A stretch of DNA of 63,400 bases, taken from Azospirillum sp. 412522 (GTDB taxonomy: Bacteria; Pseudomonadota; Alphaproteobacteria; Azospirillales; Azospirillaceae). The notes under the pieces were generated by a model. It was not told where the DNA came from. It searched no databases and saw only the letters and a list, made by a program, of their open reading frames with translations. This document shows, in pieces, positions 1 to 9,181 of the stretch (the stretch's first letter is position 1; the number at the start of each line of letters is the position of its first letter). Made by a program: the position numbers and the translations under genes. Location: contig NZ_RWIJ01000034.1 in assembly GCF_019805165.1 (NCBI RefSeq), positions 1-63,400 of the forward strand, read 5' to 3'.

Positions 1-221
1 CGCGTCCGGCCCTGCGCAGCCTGCCGGTCGAGGACGACCACGACCATGACGACCACGCCCCGCCGCCGGCCCGGCTGGAGCCGCCGCCGCGCCGCGCCGC
101 CGCCCGTGCCGAACCGCCGGCCGAGACGCGGGATCCCATCACCCGCGATGGCGAGAGCCTGTCCCGGGCCGAACGTGAACTGCTTCAGGCGATCGAGAAC
201 GCCGGCAAGGGGCTTGGATGA
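1..221 (+). CDS. C-terminal fragment of an unidentified protein upstream of the MotE-like gene
   Basis: The frame is already open at the left edge and stops with TGA at 219-221, so only about 72 C-terminal residues are visible. They are rich in Pro, Arg, Ala and Asp/His, with a His-Asp stretch near the start and an Arg-Glu-rich helix-like tail. Nothing in the fragment identifies a family. The stop overlaps the ATG of the next gene (ATGA, 218-221), which indicates one transcript and translational coupling with the MotE-like gene. By position it could be the DUF6468-type protein that I recall lying near fliM in related organisms, but that is a guess. Confidence 0.5.
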   Translation, partial: RPALRSLPVEDDHDHDDHAPPPARLEPPPRRAAARAEPPAETRDPITRDGESLSRAERELLQAIENAGKGLG

Positions 222-1216
222 CCATGCGCACCAATGACGGCAAGCCCGCCCCGGCGGGCGGCGAACCCAGGGTCGTGATCCGCCCGGCCGGCGCCGCCCC
301 GACCGGCGTCCGCACCTCTCCGACGCTGGCCGCCCAGCAGGCCCAGCAGGCGCAACTGCCGGCGGTGCGCCCCGCCGCGGGCAAGGTCCCGGCGAAGAAG
401 GGCAAGGCGAAGGTCAAGCCCCGCAAGCCGGCGACCCCGCGCGTGCCGCTGGCCGAGCGGCTGCGGGCGCGGGTGCGCGGCTTCCGTTTCCGCCTGCTGC
501 CTCTGACCATCTTCGTCGCGGTGATGATGCTCGGCGTGCGGGTCGGCGACCTGTGGCGCCTCGCCACCCATGACGCCCGTCTGCCGGACTTCCCGGTCAG
601 CCTCGCCCAGGGGCCGCAAAGCGCCCCCCCGGCGACGCCGCCCATCCAGATGGCGGCGGGGCAGGCTCCGACCGCGACCACCAAGCCGGCCGGCAAGGAC
701 GCCGCCCCGGCTCCCGGCGGGGCCAGCGGTCCGGCGAACGCCCCTGCGGCCAATGCTCCGACGGCCAACGCGCCGCTGGCGCCGCTCGGTCCCATCGACA
801 ATCAGGAGCTGCTCCAGCATTTCGCCGAACGCCGTGCCGAGATCGAGCGCCGCACCAAGGAGATGGAGCAGCGCGAAGCCCTGCTGGCCGCCGCCGAGAA
901 GCGGATCGACCAGAAGGTGGCGGAGATGGAGAAGACCCGCTCCGACATCCAGAAGCTGATGGCCCAGGGCGACGAGAAGCAGTCGACCCAGCTGGAAAGC
1001 CTGGTGAAGATCTACGAGACCATGAAGCCGAAGGAAGCCGCCCGCATCTTCGAGGAGCTCGACATGCCGGTGCTGCTGGGCGTCATCCAGAAGATGAAGG
1101 AACAGAAGACCGCGCCGATCCTGGCCGCCATGGATCCGGTCAAGGCCAAGGAGGTCACCTCGGCCCTGGTCGAACGGCGCGTACCGCTGACCGCGACGGT
1201 CACGACGCCGAAGTAG
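218..1216 (+). CDS. MotE-like flagellar protein (MgtE intracellular N-type domain)
   Basis: The 332-residue protein has an Ala/Pro/Lys-rich N-terminus, one membrane segment at about 91-110, a Pro/Ala-rich linker, a long charged coiled coil at about 195-260 and a C-terminal helical domain of the MgtE-N type at about 255-325 (LVKIYETMKPKEAARIFEEL is typical). This matches the MotE family, periplasmic chaperones of the MotC stator protein in alphaproteobacteria, anchored by one N-terminal helix. The ATG at 218 overlaps the stop of the preceding gene; a second in-frame ATG lies at 224. The linker is longer and more repetitive than usual. A structural role in the flagellar motor is inferred from the family only. 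Confidence 0.75.
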   Translation: MTMRTNDGKPAPAGGEPRVVIRPAGAAPTGVRTSPTLAAQQAQQAQLPAVRPAAGKVPAKKGKAKVKPRKPATPRVPLAERLRARVRGFRFRLLPLTIFVAVMMLGVRVGDLWRLATHDARLPDFPVSLAQGPQSAPPATPPIQMAAGQAPTATTKPAGKDAAPAPGGASGPANAPAANAPTANAPLAPLGPIDNQELLQHFAERRAEIERRTKEMEQREALLAAAEKRIDQKVAEMEKTRSDIQKLMAQGDEKQSTQLESLVKIYETMKPKEAARIFEELDMPVLLGVIQKMKEQKTAPILAAMDPVKAKEVTSALVERRVPLTATVTTPK

Positions 1217-1224
1217 GTGGCACT

Positions 1225-1381
1225 CCCTCTCCCGCCCCGGGAGAGGGAAGGGGCCCATGGCATCGCCATGGGAAGGGTGAGGGGGATCCAAGAATTCCGA
1301 ACCGCATGACTTGGTGCCTAACCCCTCACCCTCCCCACCGCTTTGCGGCGGGTCCCCTCCCTCTCCCGCCCCGGGAGAGGG
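1225..1381. repeat. Pair of inverted palindromic repeats (BIME-like)
   Basis: Two copies of a 23-bp palindrome, arms CCCTCTCCCG and CGGGAGAGGG, lie at 1225-1247 and 1359-1381. Each is flanked by a GGGTGAGGG / CCCTCACCC tract, so the two units face each other around a short spacer at about 1285-1319. A further small palindrome (CCCATGG-CCATGGG) is at about 1253-1271. Related palindromes occur at 36572 and 47935. The pair separates the convergent MotE-like and parC genes and may fold into transcription-stopping hairpins, although no T-run follows. Confidence 0.65.
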
Positions 1382-1403
1382 TGTTTGTCATCAAATAAAA
1401 TTC

Positions 1404-3629
1404 TCACATAAACCGGTTGTTCTTCGGGAAGCCGTTCGGGGGCATCTTGCCCTGGCCGGCGCGGTCGCCCATCCAGCCGGTCAGGTCGGTGACGGTGAAG
1501 TTGCGCTCGCCGTTCTTCCAGCTCAGCCCTTGGGCCAGCGTGAAGGTCTTCACGTCGGCGACGCTGGCGTCCTTGTATTTCTGAAGCTGGACGCCCTTGC
1601 CGCGGGCCATCACCGGCACCTGCTCCAGCGGGAAGACCAGCATCTTGCGGTTGTTGCCGATGATCGCGATGGTGTCGCCTGTCACCGGCTGGCAGATGCG
1701 GGCGGACTTGCCGTCCTCCAGGTTCAGGACCTGACGGCCGGCACGGGTCTGGGCCAGCACCTCCGCCTCATCGACCCGGAAGCCGCGGCCGTCCTCCGAC
1801 ACCACCAGCAGGGTGCGGCCGGGCTGGTGGCGGAACAGGTCGACGATGTCGACGTCGTTGCCGAGGTCGATCATCAGCCGCACCGGCTCGCCGAAGCCGC
1901 GGCCGCGCGGCAGCTTGTCGACGCCGATGGTGAAGAACTTGCCGTTGCTGGCGAAGACCAGGAGCTTGTCGGTCGTCTCGCAGCGCTCGATGAAGCCGCG
2001 CTCGTCGCCGTCCTTGTACTTCACGTCCTCCGCTTCGGCGTCGGTCAGGTGGCCGCGCACCGTGCGGATCCAGCCCTTGGCCGAGCAGAGGACGGTGACC
2101 GGTTCGCGCTCCACCAGCGCGTCCAGCGGCACCTCGATCACCGTCGGCGCGTCGGCCACGTCGGTGCGCCGCTTGCCGAGCGCGCCGCTGCCGAACTTCT
2201 TCTTGATCTCGGCGACCCCCTCGGCGATCCGCTTCCAGCGCAGGGCCTCGTCGCCCAGCAGCTCCAGGAGGCCGTTCTTCTCGGTGGTCAGCGCCTCGTG
2301 CTCGCGCCGGATCTCCATCTCCTCCAGCTTGCGCAGGTTGCGCAGGCGCATGTTGAGGATGGCGTCGGCCTGCACGTCGGTCAGGGTGAAGGCGCGGATC
2401 AGCTCCTGCTTCGGCTCGTCCTCCTCGCGGATGATGCGGATGACCTCGTCCAGGTTCAGGTACGCGGCAAGATAGCCGCCGAGAACTTCCAGCCGGTGGT
2501 CGATCTGCTTCAGCCGGTGGTTGGAGCGGCGGACCAGCACCTCGTGCCGGTGGTCGAGGAAGGCCTGCAGCACCTCGCGCAGGTTCATCACCCGCGGCAC
2601 ATGGTCGGCGCCCAGCACGTTCATGTTCAGCGAGAAGCGGATCTCCAGGTCGGTCGCCTGGAACAGCGAGGCCATCAGCACCTCGGGATCTACGTTGCGG
2701 GTCTTCGGCACCAGGACGAGACGGACGTCCTCGGCCGATTCGTCGCGGACGTCGTCCAGCAGGATCAGCTTTTTGGCCAGCAGCAGCTCGGCGATCTTCT
2801 CGACCAGCCGGGCCTTCTGCACCTGATAGGGCACCTCGGTGACGACGATCTGCCAGGTGCCCTGGCCCAGCTTCTCCACCTCCCAGCGGGCGCGCAGGCG
2901 GAAGGCGCCGCGGCCGGTGCGGTAGGCCTCGACCACATTCTCCCGCGACTCGACCAGCACGCCGCCGGTGGGGAAATCCGGGCCGGGCATGAAGCCGACC
3001 AGCGTCTCGATCGACGCGTCGCGGTGCTTGATCAGGTGGCGCAGAGCGTCGCAGATCTCGCCGACATTGTGCGGCGGGATGTTGGTGGCCATGCCGACGG
3101 CGATGCCGCTCGACCCGTTGGCCAGCAGGTTGGGGAAGTTGGCGGGCAGCACCGCCGGCTCGTCGCCGTCGCCGTCGTAGGTCGGGCGGAAATCGACGGC
3201 GTCCTCGTCGATGCCCTCCAGCAGCGCCTTGGCGACTTCGGTCAGGCGGGCTTCGGTGTACCGCATCGCCGCGGCGTTATCGCCGTCGATGTTGCCGAAA
3301 TTGCCCTGGCCGTCGACCAGCGGGTAGCGGACGGAGAAGTCCTGCGCCAGCCGCACCAGCGCGTCGTAGACGGAGGTGTCGCCGTGCGGGTGGAACTTGC
3401 CGATCACGTCGCCGACGACGCGGGCCGACTTCTTGGGCGGCGTCGTCGGTTCCAGCCGGAGCTGGCTCATCGCGAACAGCAGGCGCCGGTGCACCGGTTT
3501 CAGCCCGTCGCGCACGTCGGGCAGCGAGCGGGACATGATGGTGGACAGCGCATAGCTGAGATACCGCTCGCCGAGTGCATCGGCCAGGGGCTTTTCCAGG
3601 ATCTCGGAGGCGGGGTTTTGCGGCTTCAT
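1404..3629 (-). CDS. parC: DNA topoisomerase IV subunit A
   Basis: ParC is the breakage-reunion subunit of the type IIA topoisomerase that separates linked daughter chromosomes; it works as an A2B2 complex with ParE. The 741-residue protein opens with the typical DALGERYLSYALSTIMSRSLPDVRDG block, here running through residues 18-42, and carries the catalytic tyrosine at position 124 in AAMRYTEARL. The C-terminal third has degenerate blades like a ParC beta-propeller rather than the full GyrA-box set, and the length fits ParC (about 740-760), not GyrA (about 850-900). It starts 21 bp after recO ends, so the two probably share a transcript. Confidence 0.95.
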   Translation of the reverse strand: MKPQNPASEILEKPLADALGERYLSYALSTIMSRSLPDVRDGLKPVHRRLLFAMSQLRLEPTTPPKKSARVVGDVIGKFHPHGDTSVYDALVRLAQDFSVRYPLVDGQGNFGNIDGDNAAAMRYTEARLTEVAKALLEGIDEDAVDFRPTYDGDGDEPAVLPANFPNLLANGSSGIAVGMATNIPPHNVGEICDALRHLIKHRDASIETLVGFMPGPDFPTGGVLVESRENVVEAYRTGRGAFRLRARWEVEKLGQGTWQIVVTEVPYQVQKARLVEKIAELLLAKKLILLDDVRDESAEDVRLVLVPKTRNVDPEVLMASLFQATDLEIRFSLNMNVLGADHVPRVMNLREVLQAFLDHRHEVLVRRSNHRLKQIDHRLEVLGGYLAAYLNLDEVIRIIREEDEPKQELIRAFTLTDVQADAILNMRLRNLRKLEEMEIRREHEALTTEKNGLLELLGDEALRWKRIAEGVAEIKKKFGSGALGKRRTDVADAPTVIEVPLDALVEREPVTVLCSAKGWIRTVRGHLTDAEAEDVKYKDGDERGFIERCETTDKLLVFASNGKFFTIGVDKLPRGRGFGEPVRLMIDLGNDVDIVDLFRHQPGRTLLVVSEDGRGFRVDEAEVLAQTRAGRQVLNLEDGKSARICQPVTGDTIAIIGNNRKMLVFPLEQVPVMARGKGVQLQKYKDASVADVKTFTLAQGLSWKNGERNFTVTDLTGWMGDRAGQGKMPPNGFPKNNRFM

Positions 3630-3650
3630 GATGAGGTCGGTTTAGCAGTT

Positions 3651-4373
3651 TCAGCCGGAGCGCGCTACCGCGTTCGCGTAACGTTCTCTTAGCCGTTCGC
3701 GCGCGGGCGGCAGCGGCCCGTTCAGCACATGGCGTTCCAGGAAATGCGCGGTCAGCCGCAGCCCGTCGGACACCGCCGCCGGACCGCCGCCGCCGCGCCC
3801 GGCGAGGAAATCGGGCAGGGGAAGCAGGCGGTCGCGGTAGGGCTCGCCCACCGACGCGGTCACCGCCCGGCCGGTGCGCGGGCTGACATAGGCAAGATAG
3901 TCGTTGGCCCCCGACACCGCGCAGCGGTCGAGGTCGAGCCCGAATCCAAGCTCCGCCAGCAGGCCGATCTCCCAGCGCACATAGGTCTCGGCCCAGGCCG
4001 GCCCATCCAGCAGGTCGAACAGGGCGAGCAGCCCGTCGAACAGGGCGGGGTGCGCCTCCCGCTCCGGCAGGGCCGCCTCCACCAGCGCGCAGGCGCTGAT
4101 GAGCGCGGCCAGAGACTGTGCGTCGTCGAAGAAATTGGCGGCGTAGCCCTTCACCGGCTCCAGCGTGAAATGGCCGAGATGCTCCGGCAGCCGGCCGCGC
4201 CAGCGGGCATGGACCAGGGTTCCCGGCTCCAGCGTGCCGCGCTGGCGGGCCGACCGTCCGCCCATCACCATGCCGGCATGGCGGCCGTGCCCGCGCGTCA
4301 GCAGGGTCGCGACGGCGGACCCTTCGCCCTGGGGGCGGGCGGACAGAACGATTCCCTGATCGGACCAATCCAT
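3651..4373 (-). CDS. recO: DNA repair protein RecO
   Basis: RecO works with RecR (and RecF) to load RecA onto SSB-coated gaps in the RecF recombination pathway. The 240-residue protein has the N-terminal OB-fold signature (WSDQGIVLSARPQGEGSAVATLLTRGHGR), followed by an all-helical middle with the typical phrase YVRWEIGLLAELGFGLDLDRCAVSG. The usual zinc-binding cysteines are largely missing, as in many alphaproteobacterial RecO proteins; only Cys in LDRCAVSG is obvious. The ATG at 4373 faces the next plus-strand gene, so its promoter lies in the AT-rich stretch near 4405-4425. It probably leads a recO-parC operon. Confidence 0.93.
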   Translation of the reverse strand: MDWSDQGIVLSARPQGEGSAVATLLTRGHGRHAGMVMGGRSARQRGTLEPGTLVHARWRGRLPEHLGHFTLEPVKGYAANFFDDAQSLAALISACALVEAALPEREAHPALFDGLLALFDLLDGPAWAETYVRWEIGLLAELGFGLDLDRCAVSGANDYLAYVSPRTGRAVTASVGEPYRDRLLPLPDFLAGRGGGGPAAVSDGLRLTAHFLERHVLNGPLPPARERLRERYANAVARSG

Positions 4374-4567
4374 CGGTGCCGGTCCCGGACGAGGTGGCGA
4401 ACCATCCTAATATAGGAAAAAATTTCGCGGAAGGAACCCTTCACGATCGGGACGCCCGTCACGTTTCGGCCATTTATGGTTTCTTCACCAAACCGCTCCT
4501 ACAATCGGGCCCTCAACGGTGGGAGGCCCCACCAATCGCTGACCGCCGACAGGTCCGACGAGGGGTC

Positions 4568-7111
4568 TTGAACACCAACATCGACCGATATCTGCTGGCG
4601 GAAAAGGCCGGAACCGAGGGCGTCTGGGATTGGGATCTGCGTAGCGACACGCTGTATCTCTCCCCCCGCTTCAAGGAGTTCCTCGGGCTGCCGCCGGGCG
4701 ATCCCAGCCGGGAAACCAACCGGCCGAACGACTGGCTGTCGCTGGTCCACCCCGAGGACGTCGATTGGCTGCATGCCTCGTTCGAGGCGCAGATGGTCGG
4801 GCTGTCCGTCCCCTTCCAGATCGAACACCGTGTCCGCCGCGCCGACACCGCCGGCGCCAACGCGACCGCCAAGCCGCATTGGCGCTGGCTGGTCTGCCGC
4901 GGCATGGCGGTGATGGACGATTCCGGCGAGCCGATAAGGCTTGTCGGGTCGGTCGCCGACATCACCGACCGCAAGCATGCCGAACAGGAGCTGCGCCGCA
5001 GCGAGGAACGCTATGCGCTCGCCGCCGCCGCCAGCAACGACGGGCTGTACGACTGGGATCTGGTCACCGACCGGGTCTACTACTCGCCGCGCTGGGCCTC
5101 GCTGCTCGGCCTGTCGCCGGCCGACCTGACCGACCATCCGCAGGAGTGGCTGGGCCGCATCCTTCCGGCCGACCGCGCCATCCTGACCGACGCGGTGGCA
5201 TCCCTCGGTGGGGTGGTTGCCGAGCCGGACGCCGAGGCGGCCTTCCAGGTCGAATACCGCATGCGCAACGCCGCCGGGGCGATCCGCTGGATGGCCTGCC
5301 GCGGCATCGCCGTGCTGGACCCCGCCGGCAGGCCGGTCCGGCTGGTCGGCAGCCAGGCCGACGTGACCGACCGCAAGACCGCCGAACAGCGCCTGCGCCG
5401 GAGCGAGGAGCGCTATGCCCTCGCCGCCGCCGGCGCCGCCGACGGGCTGTGGGACTGGCACATCGACAGCGGCGAGGTCTATTACTCGCCGCGCTGGAAG
5501 GCGATGCTGGGCTTCGACGAGGTGGAGGTCGCCGGTTCCATCGACGAATGGTTCAACCGGGTCCTGCCGGGCGATCTGGACGGGCTGCGCACCGCCATCA
5601 ACCTGCATCTGACCGGCGAGCGTCCGCACCTGCAGCAGGAGTTCCGCATCCGCGGCAAGGCCGGGCAGGAGAAGTGGATGCTGGTGCGCGGGCTGGCCGT
5701 CCGCAACGAGAAGGGCTGCGCCGTCCGCATGGCCGGCTCGATGACCGACATCACGGCGCGCAAGAAGGCCGAACAGCAGATCCTGTTCAACGCCGTCCAC
5801 GACAGCATGACCGGCCTGCCCAACCGCACGCTTCTGCTGGACCGCATCGGGCAGGCGCTGGACCGCAACCGGCGGGCCGGCGCCCGGCCCTTCGCCACCA
5901 TCATCATCGACCTCGACCGCTTCAAGGCGATCAACGACGCGCTGGGGACCGGCGCCGGCGACAGCGTGCTGCGCATCGTCGCCAAGCGCCTCGACATCAG
6001 CCGCCGGGTCGGCGACACGCTGGCCCGCCTGTCGGCCGACGAGTTCGCGGTGCTGGTGGACGAGTTGGACGATCCCGGCGACGCGTTGGCGGCGGCCGAG
6101 CGGATGGCCCGCGCCATCTCGCGGCCCGTCGCCCTGGAGGAGGGGCAGGACGTCGTCCTGACCGCCTCCATCGGCGTGGCGCTGAGCCAGACCGGCTACG
6201 ACAGGCCGGAGGACATGCTGCGCGACGCCAGCCTCGCCATGTACCGCGCCAAGAGCGGCGGGCGGGCGCGCATCGACGTGTTCGACGCCAACCTGCGCCG
6301 GCAGGCGATGGCCGCCATGCGGATGGAGGCCGACCTCCGCGCCGCGCTGGAGCAGGGCCAGCTCTGCCTGTATTACCAGCCCATCGTCCTGCTGGAGACC
6401 GGCGCCATCGCCGGCTTCGAGGCGCTGATGCGCTGGAACCATCCCGACCGCGGCCTGGTCTCCCCCGTCGAGTTCATCCCGTTGGCCGAGGAGACCGGGC
6501 TGATCGCCCCGATGGGCCGTTGGGCGTTGGGCGAGGCGGTGCGGCAGCTGGCGGCGTGGCAGTCCCGCTTCCCGCGGCCCGTGCCGCTGTTCATGAGCGT
6601 CAACGTCTCCAGCCGCCAGTTCCGCGACGACGACATCGTCGGCGCGGTGCGCGACCTGCTGGACGCGGTGCCGATCCCGCCGTCCAGCCTGAAGCTGGAG
6701 CTGACGGAAAGCCTGCTGATCAAGGATCCGGACGAATGCCGGATGCTGATGCAGAGCCTGCGCGACATGGACGTCCGCCTGTCGATCGACGATTTCGGCA
6801 CCGGCTATTCGTCGCTGGCCTATCTGCACAAGCTGCCGGTGGACGTGCTGAAGATCGACCGCAGCTTCGTCAAGGCGGCCTCGACGGGGGAGGGCAACGC
6901 CGCCATCGTCAAGGTCATCGCCGGGCTTGCCACCATTTTGCGGCTCGACGCCGTGGCGGAAGGGGTGGAAACGGCGGACGAAGCGGTGTATCTGCGCGGT
7001 CTGTGCAAATACGCCCAAGGCTATCACTTCGCCCGTCCGGCCCTGCCGGAGGCGGTGGAGCGGCTGCTGGCCGCCGAGAGCGTGCACATCGCCCTGCCAG
7101 CACCGGTGTAA
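4568..7111 (+). CDS. Triple-PAS GGDEF/EAL protein, predicted c-di-GMP phosphodiesterase
   Basis: Three consecutive PAS/PAC units of about 125 residues (each with a GVWDW/GLYDW/GLWDW start and a VGS...DITDRK end) precede a GGDEF domain and a complete EAL domain. The GGDEF signature reads LSADEF, so the second glycine is replaced; diguanylate cyclase activity is doubtful. The EAL domain keeps FEALMRW, ELTES, DDFGTGYSSLAYL, LKIDRSFV and AEGVET, so hydrolysis of c-di-GMP is the likely output. No membrane segment is visible, so it should sense through PAS in the cytoplasm. The start is uncertain: the frame is open to a GTG at 4376, but that would cover the recO promoter region, so I prefer the TTG at 4568 (847 residues). 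Confidence 0.9.
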   Translation: MNTNIDRYLLAEKAGTEGVWDWDLRSDTLYLSPRFKEFLGLPPGDPSRETNRPNDWLSLVHPEDVDWLHASFEAQMVGLSVPFQIEHRVRRADTAGANATAKPHWRWLVCRGMAVMDDSGEPIRLVGSVADITDRKHAEQELRRSEERYALAAAASNDGLYDWDLVTDRVYYSPRWASLLGLSPADLTDHPQEWLGRILPADRAILTDAVASLGGVVAEPDAEAAFQVEYRMRNAAGAIRWMACRGIAVLDPAGRPVRLVGSQADVTDRKTAEQRLRRSEERYALAAAGAADGLWDWHIDSGEVYYSPRWKAMLGFDEVEVAGSIDEWFNRVLPGDLDGLRTAINLHLTGERPHLQQEFRIRGKAGQEKWMLVRGLAVRNEKGCAVRMAGSMTDITARKKAEQQILFNAVHDSMTGLPNRTLLLDRIGQALDRNRRAGARPFATIIIDLDRFKAINDALGTGAGDSVLRIVAKRLDISRRVGDTLARLSADEFAVLVDELDDPGDALAAAERMARAISRPVALEEGQDVVLTASIGVALSQTGYDRPEDMLRDASLAMYRAKSGGRARIDVFDANLRRQAMAAMRMEADLRAALEQGQLCLYYQPIVLLETGAIAGFEALMRWNHPDRGLVSPVEFIPLAEETGLIAPMGRWALGEAVRQLAAWQSRFPRPVPLFMSVNVSSRQFRDDDIVGAVRDLLDAVPIPPSSLKLELTESLLIKDPDECRMLMQSLRDMDVRLSIDDFGTGYSSLAYLHKLPVDVLKIDRSFVKAASTGEGNAAIVKVIAGLATILRLDAVAEGVETADEAVYLRGLCKYAQGYHFARPALPEAVERLLAAESVHIALPAPV

Positions 7112-7146
7112 GCCGCTGCGAGCCGTCGTTATCTGGAGTTAGCGTG

Positions 7147-7530
7147 ATGTCCGACCGCAACTGCGGTGAATGCACCCTGTGCTGCAAGCTGATGGGCGTG
7201 CCCGAGCTGAAGAAGCCCTCCGCCAAATGGTGCGCGTCCTGCGACCAGGGCAAGGGCTGCTCGATCTACGAGGAGCGGCCGCAGTCCTGCCGGAACTTCC
7301 AGTGCTTCTGGCTGATGGACGAGAATTTCCCCGACGAGTTCCGCCCCGACCGCATCCACGCGCTGGCCGCCTTCAACGACGTGAAGGACAGCTGCGTCCT
7401 TCACGTCGATCCCGCCAAGCCGCGCGCCATGGGCAGCCCCGAGGTGCAGGCGCTGACCGACGCGCTGCTGAAGGTCTATTCGAAGGTGTTCTTCCTCTGC
7501 GGCAAGGAAAGCGCGATGGTGCAGCGCTGA
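7147..7530 (+). CDS. YkgJ-type cysteine-cluster protein
   Basis: A 127-residue protein with a dense set of cysteines: CGECTLCCKLMG at the N-terminus, then CASC, GC, C in SCRNFQC. This spacing is that of the YkgJ/CxxCxxCC family (putative zinc or iron-sulfur binding; function unknown). The last third has no metal motif. GGAG at 7135-7138 lies 8 nt before the ATG and fixes the start; a GTG one codon earlier is possible. It follows the EAL gene by 35 bp on the same strand and may be co-transcribed, but nothing links it to c-di-GMP signalling. Confidence 0.8.
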   Translation: MSDRNCGECTLCCKLMGVPELKKPSAKWCASCDQGKGCSIYEERPQSCRNFQCFWLMDENFPDEFRPDRIHALAAFNDVKDSCVLHVDPAKPRAMGSPEVQALTDALLKVYSKVFFLCGKESAMVQR

Positions 7531-7536
7531 GCGGGG

Positions 7537-7556
7537 CGGGGCGGAATCCCGCCCCG
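7537..7556. terminator. GC-rich hairpin between convergent genes
   Basis: GGGGCGG at 7538-7544 pairs with CCGCCCC at 7549-7555 around a 4-nt loop. It lies between the end of the cysteine-cluster gene and the end of the convergent SGNH hydrolase gene. No T-run follows on either strand, so it is only a candidate terminator. Confidence 0.35.
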
Positions 7557-7561
7557 ATCCC

Positions 7562-8344
7562 TTACCGCTGAAGTCCGCTGTTGTGGATGCTCACCGCGTC
7601 GCCGATCCCGGCGGCCAGCGTGCGGGCGACGCAGTCGTAGCCGAGGTCGTTCTGGTGGACGCCGTCCGGCCCGATCAGATCGGCCATGGTCATCCCGCGG
7701 GTCTCCACCAGCGCCCGCATCACGTCGAAGCGATGGAACAGGCCGATGTGATTGTCGGCGGCGATCCCGGCTATGCGGGCCAGCATCGGGGCGACCCCGG
7801 TCTTTTCCAGCATCTTCGGGGCGTATTGCAGGTCCATCAGCACCACGTCGACCCCGGCGGCGCGCAGCCGGGCCACGCCCTGGCGGACCGACCGCTCGCT
7901 GAGACCCTGGTCGCCGTCGCGCAGCACGGTGTTCGCGCCGGTCTGCCAGATCACCAGGTCGGGCTTGGCGCCCAGGGCGTCGGCGTCGATCCGCTTTTCG
8001 GTCTGGTCGTCGGTCTCGCCGTTGATCCCGCGGTTCAGCACCGCGATGTCCGAACCGCGGAACCGCTCGCGCAGGTAATGTTCGAGCCGGGCCGGATAGG
8101 CGTTGCCCGGCGACGTCGCCCCCGCGCCGGCGGTAGAGGAGGAGCCGATGGCGACGATCCGGATCGGCGTGCCGGCGGCGATGCGCTGCGACAGTTGCGG
8201 CAAGGGCGCCGACAGGGCCGTCTCGCCGCGCGGCAGCTGGCAGCTTGCGGACGTGACGGGATCGGCGGCCAGGACCGGGGTGGAAACGGCGAGGGCGGCG
8301 ATCAGCGACAGGATGCGGACGGCGGACGGCAGGACAGAACTCAA
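7562..8344 (-). CDS. Secreted SGNH/GDSL-type hydrolase
   Basis: A 260-residue protein with a signal peptide (hydrophobic ILSLIAALAVSTPVLA, cleavage after AxA) and all SGNH blocks: GSSSTAGAG (nucleophile Ser), GINGE (Gly), TGANT (Asn) and DGVHQNDLGYD (Asp-His). It should be an exported esterase or O-acyl transferase/hydrolase; the substrate is unknown. The stop of the upstream gene overlaps a TTG (TTGA, 8341-8344), which I take as the start; the frame is open further up, but those residues would overlap the neighbour by 85 bp. The same order OpgC-like, SGNH-like, SGNH suggests work on an acylated periplasmic or surface glycan. That role is inferred. Confidence 0.82.
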   Translation of the reverse strand: MSSVLPSAVRILSLIAALAVSTPVLAADPVTSASCQLPRGETALSAPLPQLSQRIAAGTPIRIVAIGSSSTAGAGATSPGNAYPARLEHYLRERFRGSDIAVLNRGINGETDDQTEKRIDADALGAKPDLVIWQTGANTVLRDGDQGLSERSVRQGVARLRAAGVDVVLMDLQYAPKMLEKTGVAPMLARIAGIAADNHIGLFHRFDVMRALVETRGMTMADLIGPDGVHQNDLGYDCVARTLAAGIGDAVSIHNSGLQR

Positions 8345-9174
8345 TTGCTCGCTCCGGTGCGCCGGCCGATCGACAGGGGGTCGATCATCGTCGCGACGCT
8401 TTGCGCCAGCAATTGTCCGATGCATTGGTGAACGAAATCATAAGAACGCCGCTTCGCCTCGTCCGATTCGTCGGCGAAATCGACCCGGCCGTCCTCCACC
8501 CAGTACCGCATGATGTCGTAGCGGGGAAAGTGGAAGACGTCGGAACTCTGGGCCAGCCAGGACATGTAGGACACGTAGGGGGCGGAGTCGATCAGCTGCG
8601 CCGTATGCATGCTGTACTGCATGTCCATGATGACGATGTCGGCACCGCGGCGCTGGACCTCGGCGATCCCGGATTGCAGCGCCGTGCCGAAGCTTTCCAG
8701 ATCCAGGCTGCGCATGGCGTCGACGGTGCCGGTCTGCCAGACCACCAGCGCCGGCCGCTGCTCCTCCACCGCCCGGGTCAGCGGGGCGACCATGGCCGGC
8801 GCCGCTTCGCCGGGGAGGCTCAGCACCGCGGTGCTGACCTCGCGGCCGGGCAGGCGGCGCTTCAGCTCGCCTTCCAGCCGGGCGGGATAGCCGACGATGC
8901 CGGGCTTGGAAGCCGACTTGTTGGAGACCGACTTGGCGGAATGGACGACCAGCACCGACAGCGGCCGTCCGGCAGCCAGCTGCGCCGACACCCGCGGCAG
9001 TCCGCTGCCGGGGGCGAGGACGGAGTCCGGCACGGCGCAGGCGGGATCGACGGGCGGGAGGGCCGCCTGGTCTGCAAGGACGCGATCCGGGGAAACGAAC
9101 AGCGAGGCCGCCAGCAGGATCGCCGCGACCGTCAGCATCCGCAGCACCCGTCCGAGCGCCCGCCCTCGCACCAT
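8341..9174 (-). CDS. SGNH-fold protein without catalytic residues (paralogue of the next gene)
   Basis: A 277-residue protein with an N-terminal signal sequence (MLTVAAILLAASLFV...LA) that aligns along its length with the following SGNH hydrolase: shared YPARLE, ALVVWQTG, RRGADIVIMDMQYS and the YDIMR segment. The catalytic positions differ: block I reads HSAKS instead of GSSST, the Asn block reads TGTVD instead of TGANT, and the Asp-His block has become DESDEAKRR. It is therefore probably an inactive member, perhaps a binding or partner protein. The ATG at 9174 lies 7 bp after the OpgC-like stop, preceded by GAGGGG. Its own stop overlaps the TTG start of the active paralogue. Confidence 0.75.
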   Translation of the reverse strand: MVRGRALGRVLRMLTVAAILLAASLFVSPDRVLADQAALPPVDPACAVPDSVLAPGSGLPRVSAQLAAGRPLSVLVVHSAKSVSNKSASKPGIVGYPARLEGELKRRLPGREVSTAVLSLPGEAAPAMVAPLTRAVEEQRPALVVWQTGTVDAMRSLDLESFGTALQSGIAEVQRRGADIVIMDMQYSMHTAQLIDSAPYVSYMSWLAQSSDVFHFPRYDIMRYWVEDGRVDFADESDEAKRRSYDFVHQCIGQLLAQSVATMIDPLSIGRRTGASN

Positions 9175-9181
9175 GAACCCC

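Noticed and set aside
4376..4567. N-terminal extension of the EAL protein from the GTG at 4376
   Set aside because: The extra 64 residues have no PAS-like features and would overlap the AT-rich promoter region shared with recO.
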